Assembly (NCBI RefSeq): GCF_037176765.1
Contig: NC_090025.1
Span: 17,409,545 to 17,473,544 of the forward strand
Direction of reading: 5' to 3'
From: Anolis sagrei
Lineage: Eukaryota; Chordata; Lepidosauria; Squamata; Anolidae
Length of the DNA stretch: 64,000 nt
Under the pieces are notes generated by a model. That model did no database searches, had not been told where the DNA came from, and saw only the letters and a list, made by a program, of their open reading frames with translations. Position numbers and translations under genes: made by a program. Within the stretch, counting starts at the first letter, position 1. Each line of letters starts with the position of its first letter. Positions 48,063 to 60,216 of this stretch are shown in pieces.

Positions 48063-49495
48063 TACTGCATATACTCGAGTATAAGCCTAGTTGTGTTGTC
48101 ACATGCTGGGCCTGTGCATAAGACTGTAGACAGGACATAAATTCTGTGTGCCCAATGGGACGCCGGGGCTGCCTCAGATTAAAGGCCTTTGGATTTCCTT
48201 AAAACAGAGTCTCTAGATTGCTCAAAGGTCCAACAAAGTTCTTTATTAATGAAAACAAACAGGTATTTTAAGGCTTTCTTAACAGTCTATTGGCTCTCTC
48301 TCAATCTTGTCCACAGGGAACAGGCACTATCTTCATAACTATAACTAATGGGGGAATCCTTAACTTCTAATCTGGGCAGTCTGTCTTTGCCTCTGTTGGC
48401 GTGGAGCCCCTGCACCCGGTACCAACTGCTTCTGGCTTCCGCGAGTGACCCTTACCAAGCAGAGTTTTGTAGACTTCCAGGGGAAAAAGAATTCAGGTTT
48501 CCGTGATGGCTGACTGAAGTCCTTCAGCAAAGGAACTGTAGGGCCGTATAATCCTCGGCCAAGCCGTAGAAGACGAAGCTTTCTACAGGAGCTCTTGGTA
48601 TTATGTCCTGCATGGAAGGCTTCTCTGTGTGGACTGAACCCAAAATGGCTCCTATTCCCTCCAAAACCCAAAAAGGGGCGGGACCAGGGAACCTAACTAT
48701 AATTGACAGATGGCTTGCCCTATGATTGCAGCCAAAAGAAGCCACCTATCTGCAGAGTCCCTGAAACTTAGGACTACAACAAACATTCAATGCAAAGCAA
48801 ACAAAATTGGAGCTCCTGGTACAACTGTACCTGCACACTAGTTTTTCAGCCCCTTTTTTAGGCTGAAAAAGCTCCCCTTGGCTTATACTCGAGTCAAGGT
48901 TATTTATTATTTTACTCTGTTATTAGTATTATTTTTATTTCATGTATTATTCTACTGCATTATTATTACATTTACAGTATGTTACCGTATTATTGTTATT
49001 ATTATTATTATTATTTTACGCTATTTATGATTATTATTACATTTATTATTTTACTTTATTAGTATTGCATTTATTATTTTACTCTATTATTACATTTATT
49101 ATTTTACTCTATTATTACTGTTATTATTACATTTCCATTATTTTACTTTATTATTATTATTGCTGTTACGTTTATTATTTTACTCTCTTTATTATTGTTG
49201 GAAGGATACATAAGTATATTTACATTGAAGGAGGTTAGAATAATGATTTAATCAGAGTTGGGCAATCTTATCTCAAATTACAGTTTTATGTAAATATTCA
49301 AAAACATTTCACCTCCTGATGCCTAAATTAATGTAATTTTATTGGTATCTATTTTAATTTTGAAATTTACCAGTAGTGGCTGCATTTTCCACCCTCGGCT
49401 TATACTTGAGTCAATATGTTTTCCCAGTTTTTTTGTCATAAAATTAGGTGCCTCGCCTTATAGTTGGGTTGGCTTATACTTGAGTATATACGGTA
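48063..49495 (-). mobile_element. mariner-like MITE with TAA/ATT array and an LTR-like insert
   Basis: Ends TACTGCATATACTCGAGTAT and TTATACTTGAGTATATACGG followed by TA. ATT-rich array at about 48900-49195. A 730-bp block at 48094-48823 is inserted near the left end. Confidence 0.7.
48094..48823 (-). mobile_element. probable solo LTR fossil
   Basis: Runs from TGTTGTCACATGC to CTCCTGGTACA, so TG...CA on either strand, with a poly(A)-signal-like AATAAA on the - strand near 48247. No internal genes. A clear TSD was not found, so the call is tentative. Confidence 0.4.
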
Positions 49496-49864
49496 TGTCT
49501 TACAGATTTACACAAATGTTAAGCACACCTGTGCCTTAAACTGTTGAGCACTCAAAGCTGCATGGAGAAATTACTCAATCTCACTTCTTCTCTGTGGAGT
49601 TTGTTTTTTTTTAAAGGGCAATTTCATTTCTTCTTTCCTGAATGTTTGAAATCTACCACTTGTATTTCTCCTTGCATTTGAATGTTTTAGCTCAAGTCCA
49701 GGTTAGAAAGGACTTGAGCTAAAACATTCAAATGCAATGTTTTAGCTCAAGACAGGTCTTAATTCTTATCAAAAAGGAAACACAAACTTGAATTAAACTC
49801 CATTCTCATTTTACTCAGAAGTAAAACATCATAAAGCTTACTATGCATCTCCCTTCCATGGCCA

Positions 49865-49998
49865 CTGCCAAATAGAATCCAGATTATCTGCTTTGAAGTG
49901 GATTATATGGCAGTGTAGACTCATATAAACCAGATCCAAGATGATAGTGTGGATTATCTGCTTTGATAATCTGGATTATATGGCAATATAGAAGGTGC
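49865..49998. mobile_element. inverted-repeat MITE (TATATAATCCAG type)
   Basis: ATCCAGATTATCTGCTTTGA with GATAATCTGGATTATATGGC. The same family is at 60510-60860. Confidence 0.55.
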
Positions 49999-50050
49999 CC
50001 ATGTAATTATGGCTAGGATTTCAGCCTGGGTTAGAAAGTATTTTTGTCAA

Positions 50051-50716
50051 TGTATTGTCAAAGGCTTTCATGGCTGGAATCACTGGGTTGTTGTAGGTTT
50101 TTCGGGCTGTATGGCCATGTTCCAGAAGCATTCTCTCCTGACGTTTCACCTGTATCTGTGGCAAACATCCTCACAACCTCTGAAGATGCTCGCCACAGGT
50201 GCAGGCAAAATGTCAGGAGACAATGCTTCTAGAACATGGCCATACAGTCCGAAAAACCTACAACAACCCAGTATTGTTGTTCATTTGTTCAGTTGTTTCC
50301 GACTCTTTGTGACTTCATGGACCAGTCCACGCCAGAGCTCCCTGTCAGCCGTCACCACCCCCAGCTCCTTCAAGGTCAGTCCAGTCACTTCAAGGATACC
50401 ATCCATCCATCTTGCCCTTATAGAATCATAGAATCAAAGAGTTGGAAGAGACCTCATGGTCCAACCCCCTGCCAAGAAGCAGGAATATTGCATTCAAATC
50501 ACCCCTGACAAATGGCCATCCAGCCTCTGCTTAAAAGCTTCCAATGAAGGAGCCTCCACCACACTCCGGGGCAGAGAGTTCCACTGCTGAACGGCTCTCA
50601 CAGTCAGGAAGTTCTTCCTAATGTTCAGATGGAATCTCCTCTCTTGTAGTTTGAAGCCTTGGTCGGCCCCTCTTCCTTTTTCCTTCCATTTTCCCCAGCA
50701 TAATTGTCCTCAACCC
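50051..50716. mobile_element. three-level nest: PLE, Bov-B, CR1
   Basis: The PLE is bounded by AGTATTTTTGTCAA (50037-50050, 50717-50730). A Bov-B fragment (50274-50710, antisense) lies at its end between CAACCCAGTA copies (50264-50273, 50711-50720). A CR1 3' end (50417-50656, antisense) lies inside the Bov-B. Confidence 0.8.
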
Positions 50717-50730
50717 AGTATTTTTGTCAA

Positions 50731-51625
50731 ATTAATATTCCCCTTACATTCTCAGGTCTTCCACCTCTTTCCAAGTAAAACATTTGGGGGAAAAAAGAAT
50801 ATATAATGGGTTTCATAATATATTTGGATAGCTTTTGGACCATTTACTTTTGATAAACCTACAAAAGTTGCACTACTTTGGGTGCCATGAAAGGATCAGG
50901 GTTTCTGCTGTTTTCTGCAGTTAGAATAAATTGTTGCATTACTACAACATCCATTTCCTTGAGATCTTTCCATCACCTCTACCCAGTACAGAATATTTTT
51001 AAAAACACATAATGATATTAAAAATAAGGATGCACAATTGCATACATGCCACTTACCAACTGCTGGGAAAAAGTCACAGGTTCTCCTGAAAGACAAGAGG
51101 TATCTATTGAGATATTTCAATGTAACAGGCAAACTAGGTTGCTTCTTCCGGAAAGCAATTGGCTGTTGGAGTTTGAGGAAGTTGGCTGCAAATCAATAGC
51201 CACTGAGATGGAAATCAGCCCTTAGTTTTTTTCAGGTGAGGCAGTAAAATACAAAATTGGCCATGATTAGTCAGAGAAAGGACAATTTGCTTAGAAACTA
51301 TGCTTGGGAGAAAGTTCCACCATTAAACTCAGCATGGAGTTTACTTCTAAGTAGACATGACTAGGATAGCACAGTTAAAATGCTTGGATACTTCTTTTCT
51401 TCATATCCTCTCAAAACATGATGGGGGTACCTTGTTCATCTAGAGGACAAAATAGAGTTTCAAATTTGAGGAAGCCATTGCAACTTTTAAAATGGAGAAT
51501 AAAAAAAAGTCTTGCAAAATGTAAATGGTGGCATGTGTTGGTCTGTGGTCAGATTTAGCAACAGGGTCCAAGGTTTGCCATCATGGTCTTCAACACCATA
51601 TAAACATGTAGATCAGCACTAACTA
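50731..51625. other. unassigned DNA
   Basis: Nothing recognised. A 78-codon frame on the - strand has no family resemblance I can see. Confidence 0.4.
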
Positions 51626-51895
51626 GGAGCCCCCTGTGGCACAATGGGTTAAAACCTTGTGCTGGCGGGACTGCTGACCAATAGGTCAGGGGTTTGCATC
51701 CAGAGAGAGGGTGGATGAGCTCCCTTTGTCAGCTCCAGCTCCCCATGAGAGGACATGAGAGAAGCCTCCCACAGGATAGTAAAACATCAAACAACCAGAC
51801 ATCCCCCCAGTCAATGTCTTTGCAGACGGCCAATTCTCTCAAACTAGAAGCGACTTGAAGTTTCTCAAGTCACACCTGACACACACACACAAGCA
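51626..51895 (+). mobile_element. type B SINE
   Basis: AGGAGCCCCCTGTGGCACAA to CAAGTCACACCTGACACACA. Confidence 0.8.
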
Positions 51896-51960
51896 CTAAC
51901 TATGTACTGGGAGGAGGACAGCTTCTGAAGGAAGGTGCCTCAAAACTGTGACTTTGTGTC

Positions 51961-52245
51961 CAGGGGCGGCTCAATCCATTACGCAAAGTAAGCATTTGCA
52001 GTATAGTTGATTTTGCCCAGGGGCACTCTTGAGGCACTCTTGGGGGAAAACAGACCTTGACATATGCGAGTTGTAGTTACTGGGATGTATAGTTCACCTA
52101 CAATCAAAGAACATTCTGAACTCCGCCAATGATGGAATTGAACCAAATATGGCACACAGAACTCCTACAACAAACAGAAAATATATATCAGTGATATATA
52201 TATCAGTGTTTGCTTACCGTTGAAAATTACCTAGGGCCGCCTCTG
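51961..52245 (+). mobile_element. hAT element (CAGRGGCGGC ends) with perfect TSD
   Basis: Target duplication TTTGTGTC at 51953-51960 and 52246-52253. Ends CAGGGGCGGCTCAA and TAGGGCCGCCTCTG. The same family as 47090-47382. Confidence 0.85.
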
Positions 52246-52253
52246 TTTGTGTC

Positions 52254-52873
52254 CTTGCCGCTGTCTTCTAGCACCTGGTCCTGCTGCAGTTACCACATGA
52301 TATACCACATGATATAGCTGTTACTCTCTGCCTAGAAAACGAGTCACATCTATAATACTATTTTTCAACCAACTTGAGCAAGTTTTGTTTTGTTTCCTAT
52401 AGTGATGGGTGGAGGCGTCTACAAGTTTCAGTTAAAAAAATGCTTTCTCTGGCTTTCAACAGTAAAGTCTAAAATGTTTGATTAGACTCAGGAGGATTTG
52501 CGGTCCAGTTCTAGATATGCTTGCTTGGTTTAATCCAGTTTTATGTATGCACGGCACTATGTTTACTGTACGACTGCTTCCCATGTAATTGTGTCAACAG
52601 TAAGAACTCTTGCCAACAGTAGCTGCGGTGGCTTCTTTATCAAAGGGGAAATTAATATCCTACAGGATTTAGGACTTTGCTGCACAACTTCATCAAAACG
52701 AGTTCTGGCATTGCAAACCAATTCTGCTGGGAGCTGTAGCATGCCAGGAAAGGCACTATTCTTATTGCACCAATCTTTGCTGTAACTTTTCGTTTACTGT
52801 TGCAAATTGGATGTAACTCCTCTTCACTTTTGTTCATGTCCCTCCACCCCCCCCCCCCCAAATAATTGTACTA
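52254..52873. other. unassigned DNA
   Basis: Poly-C run at 52848-52859; no gene or repeat recognised. Confidence 0.4.
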
Positions 52874-53361
52874 CTTCATCACACTAGATAATTAATCTAC
52901 TTTAAATCTGGTTGCTGCCTCCTGCAGAATTCAGGGGTTTGTAATTTAGGGAGGAGCCTTTAACAGCATCACTAAACTTTTTTTTGTTTTGTTTTTGTTT
53001 CAGGAGTGACTTGAGAAACTGCAAATCACTTCTGGTGAATTGCAGAATTGGCAATTACTCTCTGCCTAGGAATTGCCAATTCTCTCTGCCTAGGAATTGC
53101 AAGGACGTTGTCCAAGGGACACCCAGATGGTTTGATGCTTTACCATCCTTGTGGGAGTCCCCTCATGGAGAGCTGGAGCTGACAGAGGGAGCTCATCCAT
53201 GATCTCCCCGGATTCAAACCTACGACCTGTCAGTCTTCAGTCTTGCTGGCAGAAGGGTTTAACCCATTGCGCCACTGGGAACTCACTACATTACAAACCC
53301 CAGAATTTTGCAGAAGGCAGAAACCAGATTTAAAGTGGATTGATTCTCTAGTGTGATGAAG
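52874..53361. mobile_element. inverted-repeat MITE split by a type B SINE
   Basis: Left arm CTTCATCACACTAG ... ACTTTAAATCTGGTTGCTGC, right arm CCAGATTTAAAGTGGATTGA ... CTAGTGTGATGAAG. The SINE (about 52980-53285, antisense) sits in the middle and carries an internal duplication around CTCTGCCTAGGAATTGC. Confidence 0.75.
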
Positions 53362-53808
53362 ACTGTGGCTTTATCTCTGTGTGAGTTCAGAAATGCTCAG
53401 TTAATTACTTAACACGTTTTCAAATTACACAAGCACTTTCTCTACATAGACTGAAAATATTAGTAAAAATTAAACATGCCTTTTGCAGTTCCAAGTCATT
53501 TGCTATTTTTTGTATTTTACTAAAGGCAGTTGCACTCATGATTGCCAAACCTTGTCTCAGACTGCCTGAGCAGGCATCACTGGAACTGTTGCAAATCGGA
53601 CATAGGAAGTCTTGCAAACAGTAAAAAAAAGGTTAATCGAGGATGGAAATTCCTTTCAGTGCCTGAAAATCCCCATAAAACTATGTAATTACTTGAGTTT
53701 TTTTTTAAAAAAGGAAGCAAATGTAGTGAAAGTGGGAAGTTGTGGCTTTGTTATGTCAATTTTGTATACTATGCTCTTATGGTTTTAAATTGTTTATCAC
53801 TGATTGTT
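53362..53808. other. unassigned DNA
   Basis: Nothing recognised. Confidence 0.4.
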
Positions 53809-53900
53809 TTTTATCCTTGTTGTAAACCGCGTTGAGTCGCCTGTTGGGCTGAGAAACGGCGGTATACAAGTAAAGTAAATAAATAAATAAATAAATAAAT
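53809..53900 (+). mobile_element. L2-like LINE 3' tail
   Basis: TTGTTGTAAACCGCGTTGAG, AACGGCGGTATACAAGTAAA and an (AAAT)n tail. Confidence 0.65.
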
Positions 53901-54237
53901 TTGAAGACAGAGATTCTCTGTGGATATTCACTGGAAAGGGAATGGCAAGAGGCTTGGGGATAAAAAAGTGAAGCAATTGGAAGTGACACAACTTGTCCAC
54001 AGAAATGTGTACATGTCCTAAACATGCTGAAGCAGCTGCATTATTGACCTGTAACACCACCTCGACCTTCTTTGGAAGTGCTTTTTTCTGTCTAAAAATG
54101 GCAGTTCCAAGATTATTGAAAAAGACAGTTGAATACTTCTTTGAGGTGACAACAGTATTGTGAGTTTATTTAGCATTGAGTGTTTCCATTAGTGGCTAGA
54201 GAGAGTCTAACCCACACAATAAGCCTTTTGCAATAAT

Positions 54238-54745
54238 TTATTATTATTTATTTATTTATTAATGCGCTTGTATACCGCTAATATCTCAGCCTAAATCGGC
54301 GACTCATTGCGGTTTACAACACTTAAAAAACAACAATATTCAGTTTAAAAGTATAAAACACATATACAATACAAATTATTGGGCCACCAATAACCATCCT
54401 ATGCATCTCGTAACTGGAGTCGCAATCCAAATTCATCGTCCATGATTACCAGTCCTTTAGTCATCATAATTCGTTGCAACGGATTAACCGAATGCTTGTT
54501 TAAACATCCATGTCTTCAATCTTTTCCGAAACACCATCAGCGAGGGGGCTGATCTTACCTCTATGGGGAGGGTGTTCCAAAGCCGAGGGGCCACCACAGA
54601 AAAGGCCCTGTCTCTCGTTCCCGCCAGCCGCACTTGTGAAGCCGGCGGGATAGAGAGCAGGGACTCCCCAGAAGATCTTAGGGTCCTGGTGGACTGATAG
54701 GCTGAGATACGTTCGGATAGATAAGTTGGGCCAGAACCGTTTAAT
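54238..54745 (-). mobile_element. L2-like LINE 3' region
   Basis: A (TTTA)n tail, then TGTATACCGCTAATATCTCA and AAAGGCCCTGTCTCTCGTTC (antisense). Confidence 0.65.
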
Positions 54746-55080
54746 CTCGTTGTTGTTGTTTATTCGTCCAGTCGCTTCCGACTCTTTGTGACCTCATGGA
54801 CCAGCCCACGCCAGAGCTCGCTGTCAGCCATTGCCTTCAAGGTCATGCCAGTCACTTCAAGGATGCCATCCATCCATCTTGCCCTTGGTCGGCTCCTCTT
54901 CCTTCTCTAAGCTTTCCTGTCTTCTCATTATGTGGCCAAAGTATTTCTTCTTTGCCTCTAATATCCTTCCCTCCAGTGAGAAGTCGGGCATTATTTTCTG
55001 GAGTATGGACTGGTTGGATCTTCTTGTGGTCCAAGGCACTTTCATGATTTTCCTCCAATACTAATCTTCTTAGTTCACTT
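54746..55080 (-). mobile_element. Bov-B LINE 3' region
   Basis: TTGTTGTTGTTTATTCGTCC, GACTCTTTGTGACCTCATGG and CTCATTATGTGGCCAAAGTA (antisense). Confidence 0.75.
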
Positions 55081-55165
55081 TAAAAGGTGTCCAAGCTGCT
55101 GAACCCTATCCACCAAATATATTACAAGCCAGAAGATGTCTAAACTCTTTCCGGAATTCTTCATT

Positions 55166-55658
55166 ACATTGGGTATGTTTAGCATAGAGAACTAAGAGGT
55201 GGCAAAGATTATTATTGCTGTGTGCTTATATCAGAGTTATGGTGATATCATGAGGTTTTATGGGGCTGAATGTGTTTGATTTGCCTAAGGTCACCTAATG
55301 AGTTTCCATGGCCAAGTGGGAAATTTAACCCTGGTCTCCAGAGTCATATTTCAGTGCTCAAACCATGATAAAGATAGTCACAGGATTGCTGCATGGATTT
55401 TTTTTCATGTCAGGAGCAACTTGAGAAACTGCAAGTTGCTTCTGGCTTGAGACAATTGGTCATCTGCAAGGACGTTGCCCAAAAGATGCCCAGATGTTTT
55501 GATGTTTTACCATCCTTGCGGGAGGCTTCTCTCATGTCCCCGCATGAGGAGTTGGAGCTGACAGATGGAACTCATCCGCACTCTCCCAGGTTTGAACCTG
55601 TCGGTCTTCAGTCCTGCTGGCACAAGGGTTTAACCCATTGTGCCACCAGAGTCTCCTA
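55166..55658 (-). mobile_element. type B SINE and 3' flank, candidate parent locus
   Basis: The SINE (55658-55398, antisense) is flanked by CTGCATGGA at 55389-55397 and 55659-55667. The adjacent 232 bp (55166-55397) recur at 46711-46939 with roughly nine in ten bases the same by eye. Part of that flank resembles an older repeat also at 61690-61875. Confidence 0.75.
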
Positions 55659-55667
55659 CTGCATGGA

Positions 55668-56442
55668 AGATGACTTGAGCTTTCCTTCTGCTCCAAAGGG
55701 CATGACCCAACCCATTATATGCAAACTCCCTTGGAAGTTTGTCTTGATGGTTTTTGAATGAAAACACTCCCAACAGATAGCCATCCCTATGTTTATCAGC
55801 CTGGAATGGCTTGGGATGTTATATAACAATATTTAACATTGGCTTCTTAGTTACGTACATGTAATAAAGTCATGAGAACCAGAAACAGGACTTTGTCCCA
55901 ATTTTTTCTTGCTGGTGTAGTGAATATGGAAGCCACCAGCAAGCACTGGAGAAATGTTTAGTCCACCATTTAATCCTGCAATTGGTGGATACAGAGAAGA
56001 CATTTCCGCCTTGCGGAGTTATGTCCCTGGTCATGTTACAACCAGATAATACTGAATGTTACTTGCATTTCTAGTCTAGCCATATAAAACTGAGCCTCCC
56101 TTGGGTGTGTGATTCTGTAGTTATAATAAAACATACACATATGATAAAATGAAGCAAATGGTATACTGTAAAAATGTCATAGACTGTAAATACTCATATG
56201 ACAGCTACCTGGAAAAATGGCTAAATATTAACAACAAGCATACCTCACTGAACAAAGACCCTTAAAATCTGAAAAAACACCCCCCCCCCCCGTTATTTTT
56301 TTACAAAGTACAGGAGATTCTCAGTTAACCAGAACTCAAGAAAACCCAAAACTCTCAAGTGACCAGCAAGAAACAAAAGAAATAACTTTGTCTTGATTTG
56401 CTTTTAATTATGCTTTAATTACTTAATTAATTTTAATTACTC
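55668..56442. other. unassigned DNA
   Basis: Nothing recognised apart from a poly-C run at 56281-56291. Confidence 0.4.
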
Positions 56443-56935
56443 CCAGTGGCGAAAAGGGTTAAACTGCTGAGCTGCTGAACTTGCTCATCGAAAGGTCACC
56501 AGTTTGAATCTGGGGAGCGGCGTGAGCTCCTGCTGTCAGCCCCAGCTTCTACCAATCTAGCAGTTTGAAAACATGCAAATGTGAGTAGATCAACAGGTAC
56601 CGCTCTGGCGGGAAGGTAATGGTGCTCCATACCGTCATGCTGGCCATATGACCTTGGAGGTGTCTATGGACAATGCCTGGTATTCAGCTTATAAAATGGA
56701 GATAAGCACCAACCCCCAAAGTCAGACACAACTGGACTTAATGTCATGTGGGGACATGAGAGAAGCCTCCCACAAGGATGATAAAAACATAAAATCATCC
56801 AGGCATCCCCGGGGCAACGTCCTTGCAGACAGCCAATTCTCTCACACCAGAAGCGACTTGCAGTTTCTCAAGTTGCTCCTGACACAACAAAAAAAAAGTC
56901 AGAGAAACACCTTTACCTTTTTTTAAACTGTATTC
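56443..56935 (+). mobile_element. Sauria-type SINE with a type B SINE piece inside
   Basis: Type A runs to GGACTTAATGTCA. A 5'-truncated type B piece (56746-56896) follows, ending TTTCTCAAGTTGCTCCTGAC. Then GTCAGAGAAACACCTTTACC completes the type A tail, with GTCA repeated at both joints. Confidence 0.75.
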
Positions 56936-57841
56936 CAATATAAATATCAAATCAATACAGAGTTTATTGCATGGGGAACAGTATTACTTAGGCCTCCTTT
57001 TAATAACTCTCAAGCAACCAGAAACTACGTTAATCCAGCACCTACCAATCCCAGTGGGTGCCGGTTAACGGAGACCCTACTGTATTTTAATGCACGCTCT
57101 CTTCCTTTTCATCCTCATCTTTTGTTTAGTTTGAAAATGTGTTTTGCTTTGTTTTTACCAGCAACAGCATTGAGAGGCTGGCAAAGTAGGGACGGAGAAA
57201 CAGATTTTGGGTGTTAGATTGCGGCAGCATTACTTGTGTAAACACTGCATGAAAGCTTAACCTGGAAAAAAATGGGTTTCAAGTCCAGGTGACCCTATTG
57301 TTGTCATTTGTGCCTGCCTACAAGTTAAACAGCAGCTGCTTCTAGGATTCCTAATTGAGCACATGCAAAGAGCAAACAATGCCATGGAGAGAGCAGATGT
57401 GCCTTCCTTTATGTTAAAAAATCATAGATGTGTAAATTTTACCACCGAAATACAATCTGCAAGTTAAGTGAAGTCTGGTGAAAGAAAAGGTAAGCCCTGG
57501 GTGCCTTTTGGAAAATGCCTTCAAGTTGTTTCTAGAAGATTCAGAATACCTTTGTTTGAAAATGCAAAGCATGCCCGAATAGGCTGCTTCATTTCCCATG
57601 TGCATATTGCTGAATTTGAATAAAAAACAAAACTCTGCTGAAACATGTGGAACTGTTTTCCTTTTTTTGTGGTTGTGTAAATTTTTCATCTTATCGTAGC
57701 CTTCGGCACAATGTTTTTTAAAAGTGATGCCTAGAGACACAGCTACTTCATTAACTGGAATAGATCTATTTTTGGAAATGGAAATATTAATGGCAAAAAC
57801 ATAGGCATCAAGTACAGATATACCAAAATGAGTATACAATT
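56936..57841. other. unassigned DNA with one 141-codon frame
   Basis: The - strand frame 57839-57414 shows no domain I know, no splice context and no coding-like bias I can see. Confidence 0.35.
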
Positions 57842-58845
57842 ATACTGTATACACTCATGTATAAGTCTAGAAATAGGAGCCTCCAGTGGCACCTTGTGCT
57901 GGCAGGACTGCTGACCAAAATCCAGGGAGCGGGGCGAGCTCCCATTTGTCAGCTCCAGCTTCTCATGCAGGGACTTGAGAGAAGCCTCTCACAAGATGGT
58001 AAAACATCTGGGTGTCCCCTGGGCAATGTCCTTGCAAACGGCCAATTTTCTCACACCAGAAATGACTTGCAGATTCTCAAATAACTACTGACACACAAAA
58101 AAGTCTAGAAGTTTTAATCAAGGAGTTGGCTCAAGAAACCTGGATTGACTTATCCATTGGTCAATGTAAGTATAGTAGCTATTTATTTATTTATCGTGTC
58201 AATATCAACCAGAAATGGGGCTACAAAGTGGAATCCACAACATGCGAGTGTGGAGAAGAGCAAACTACAGACCACCTGCTGCAATGCAACCTGAGCCCCA
58301 CCAGAATGCACAATGGAGGACCTCCTTGCAGTATAGTAGCTTAACTCTTATCAAAAAAGGAATTAGCAAAAGGCAATCTCAGGAGAACTTGAAAGAAGCA
58401 CCATTTCTCTTTACTCTTTCTGCTGGTTTTGTGTGTGTGAGGAGTGACTTGAGAAACTGCAAGTTGCTTCTGGTGTGAGGGAATTGGCCATCTGCATGGA
58501 CGTTGCCCAGGGGATGGCCTGATGTTTTGATGTTTTACCATTCTTGTGGGAAGCTTCTCTCATGTCCCTGCATGGGGAGCTGGAGCTGACAGAGGGAGCT
58601 CATCCATGCTCTCCCAGAATCGAACCTCTGACCTGTTGGTCTTAAATCCTGCTGGCACAATTGAATTTTTTAATTTAACCCATTGCGCCACCTCTGCCTT
58701 TTTTGAATGCCTGAGATGGCATTTTCCCCTCTTTGTGAAATGCCCCTCAACCTATCCATAGGTCATATCGAAATTTATAATTTTGGCCCCCAAACCTGCC
58801 CTTGATGTATATATGAACCCGACTTATAGACATAGTACTTTTTAT
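57842..58845 (+). mobile_element. mariner-like MITE broken up by SINE and LINE insertions
   Basis: Pieces: ATACTGTATACACTCATGTA (57842), GGATTGACTTATCCATTGGT (58140) and CCTTGATGTATATATGAACC (58800). Inserts: type B SINE 57873-58100 (TSD AAGTCTAGAA at 57863-57872 and 58101-58110), LINE piece 58183-58330 (WGYKVESTTCECGEEQTTDH), antisense type B SINE 58428-58695. Confidence 0.65.
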
Positions 58846-60081
58846 GGTGTGTGCCAACAGAAATAACTTGGACTCATTAAAAGACATCAAAAACAACACA
58901 AGTTTAATGAATTGTGTGTGTGTGCATGGATGTGCTATCAAATCATCTGTCAACCTATGAATTTCACAGACTTTTAAAAGGCCAGGAATACTCAGAGGTA
59001 GTTTTACCAGTTCCTTTATCTAAAATATAGTTTGGTGGTCACTCATCTAATTATGAACTAGGGCTGGCCCTTCTTAGCTTCCAATATCAGGCAAGATCTA
59101 GTTCCTTTAAGGTAATTAACTACTGAGATCTACAGGGCTGTGTTGTTAGAACAGGGTCAGGAATCATGCAGCTCTTTTGATCTTGGATTGTAACTCCCAG
59201 GTATGTTGGCTTGGAACATGTAATTGAGCAGCAGTTGCACAACCATCCCTATTATGTGGCTTCCCTTTATTAGTTGTGCACTTCCCCAAGAAAGGTGATT
59301 ATGCCCAGTTCTCCATTCACAAGAATGAATGAGAATGAAACATCTCCATGGCACAATGTTTTAGGTTGCCACGACCTTACGAACGATCTTTCCATTTTCT
59401 TTCTCTCTCCAAGGGCAACTGCTAACTAAGAGCTGTGTAACCAGCAGAATTTCAACAGATGAAGGTTTTTGTGACATGTATCTTCACTGATGGCCAAAGT
59501 TCAACCTGTTGAATACATGTTGTATCCTGCAATGTCTGAAGGTTCAAGAGAGAGAAAAAATGTAGTAAAGGTCATGTATTCATTGTTCTTTGCTCTATAA
59601 GGAAATATAAAGCAAAGCGATGGGTTTGGCTCCACGGAGAAACGAACCCAACTTCCCCATTTACTTCTTTGTGTACATTCAGTGTTAGCAGGACCTTGTC
59701 ATTGCTTTCTTTCTTTCTTGGTTTCTCTTTATGTCATATGAATAAAGAGGGTTTGAAAGGACTTGCCTGAATATGTTGAGAGTCACTGTGATCTGTAAAG
59801 TTAAACAAGACAGACTAGCAACAACTATTAAAGACAGAAGTAAACATGGGCCAAGAGAGAGAGATTTACTGAAGAGCACACATCTTAAGCAAATACTCCC
59901 CTTGAGGAGGAGCATGGACTTCTGATTTTCTACATACACAGTGATAGAGAATGCAAAAAGTGGTTGGTGTGTGTAGATGTGCCTTCAAGTTTGTCTGTTG
60001 ATTTATGGTGATTCCATTAATTTCAGTGTTTCCTTTGGCAAGGGATCCTCGGAGATCGTTTGTTAGTTGCTTCCTCTAAAA
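58846..60081. other. unassigned DNA
   Basis: No gene or repeat recognised. An 84-codon - strand frame (59939-59685) looks accidental. Confidence 0.4.
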
Positions 60082-60216
60082 CAGTGGTTCTCAACCTTTG
60101 GGACCCCAAATGTTTTGGTCTACAACTCCCAGAAATCATAGCCAGTTTATCAGCTGTTAGGATTTCTGGGAGTTGAAGGCCAAAACATCTGGGGACCCAT
60201 AGGTTGAGCACCACTG
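60082..60216. mobile_element. 135-bp hAT MITE with perfect TSD
   Basis: Target duplication CTCTAAAA at 60074-60081 and 60217-60224. Ends CAGTGGTTCTCAACCTTTGG and AGGTTGAGCACCACTG; inner arms TACAACTCCCAGAAATC and complement. Confidence 0.85.

Noticed and set aside
57414-57839. 141-codon - strand frame as a gene
   Set aside because: No family resemblance, no splice or promoter context; chance frame in AT-rich DNA is more likely.
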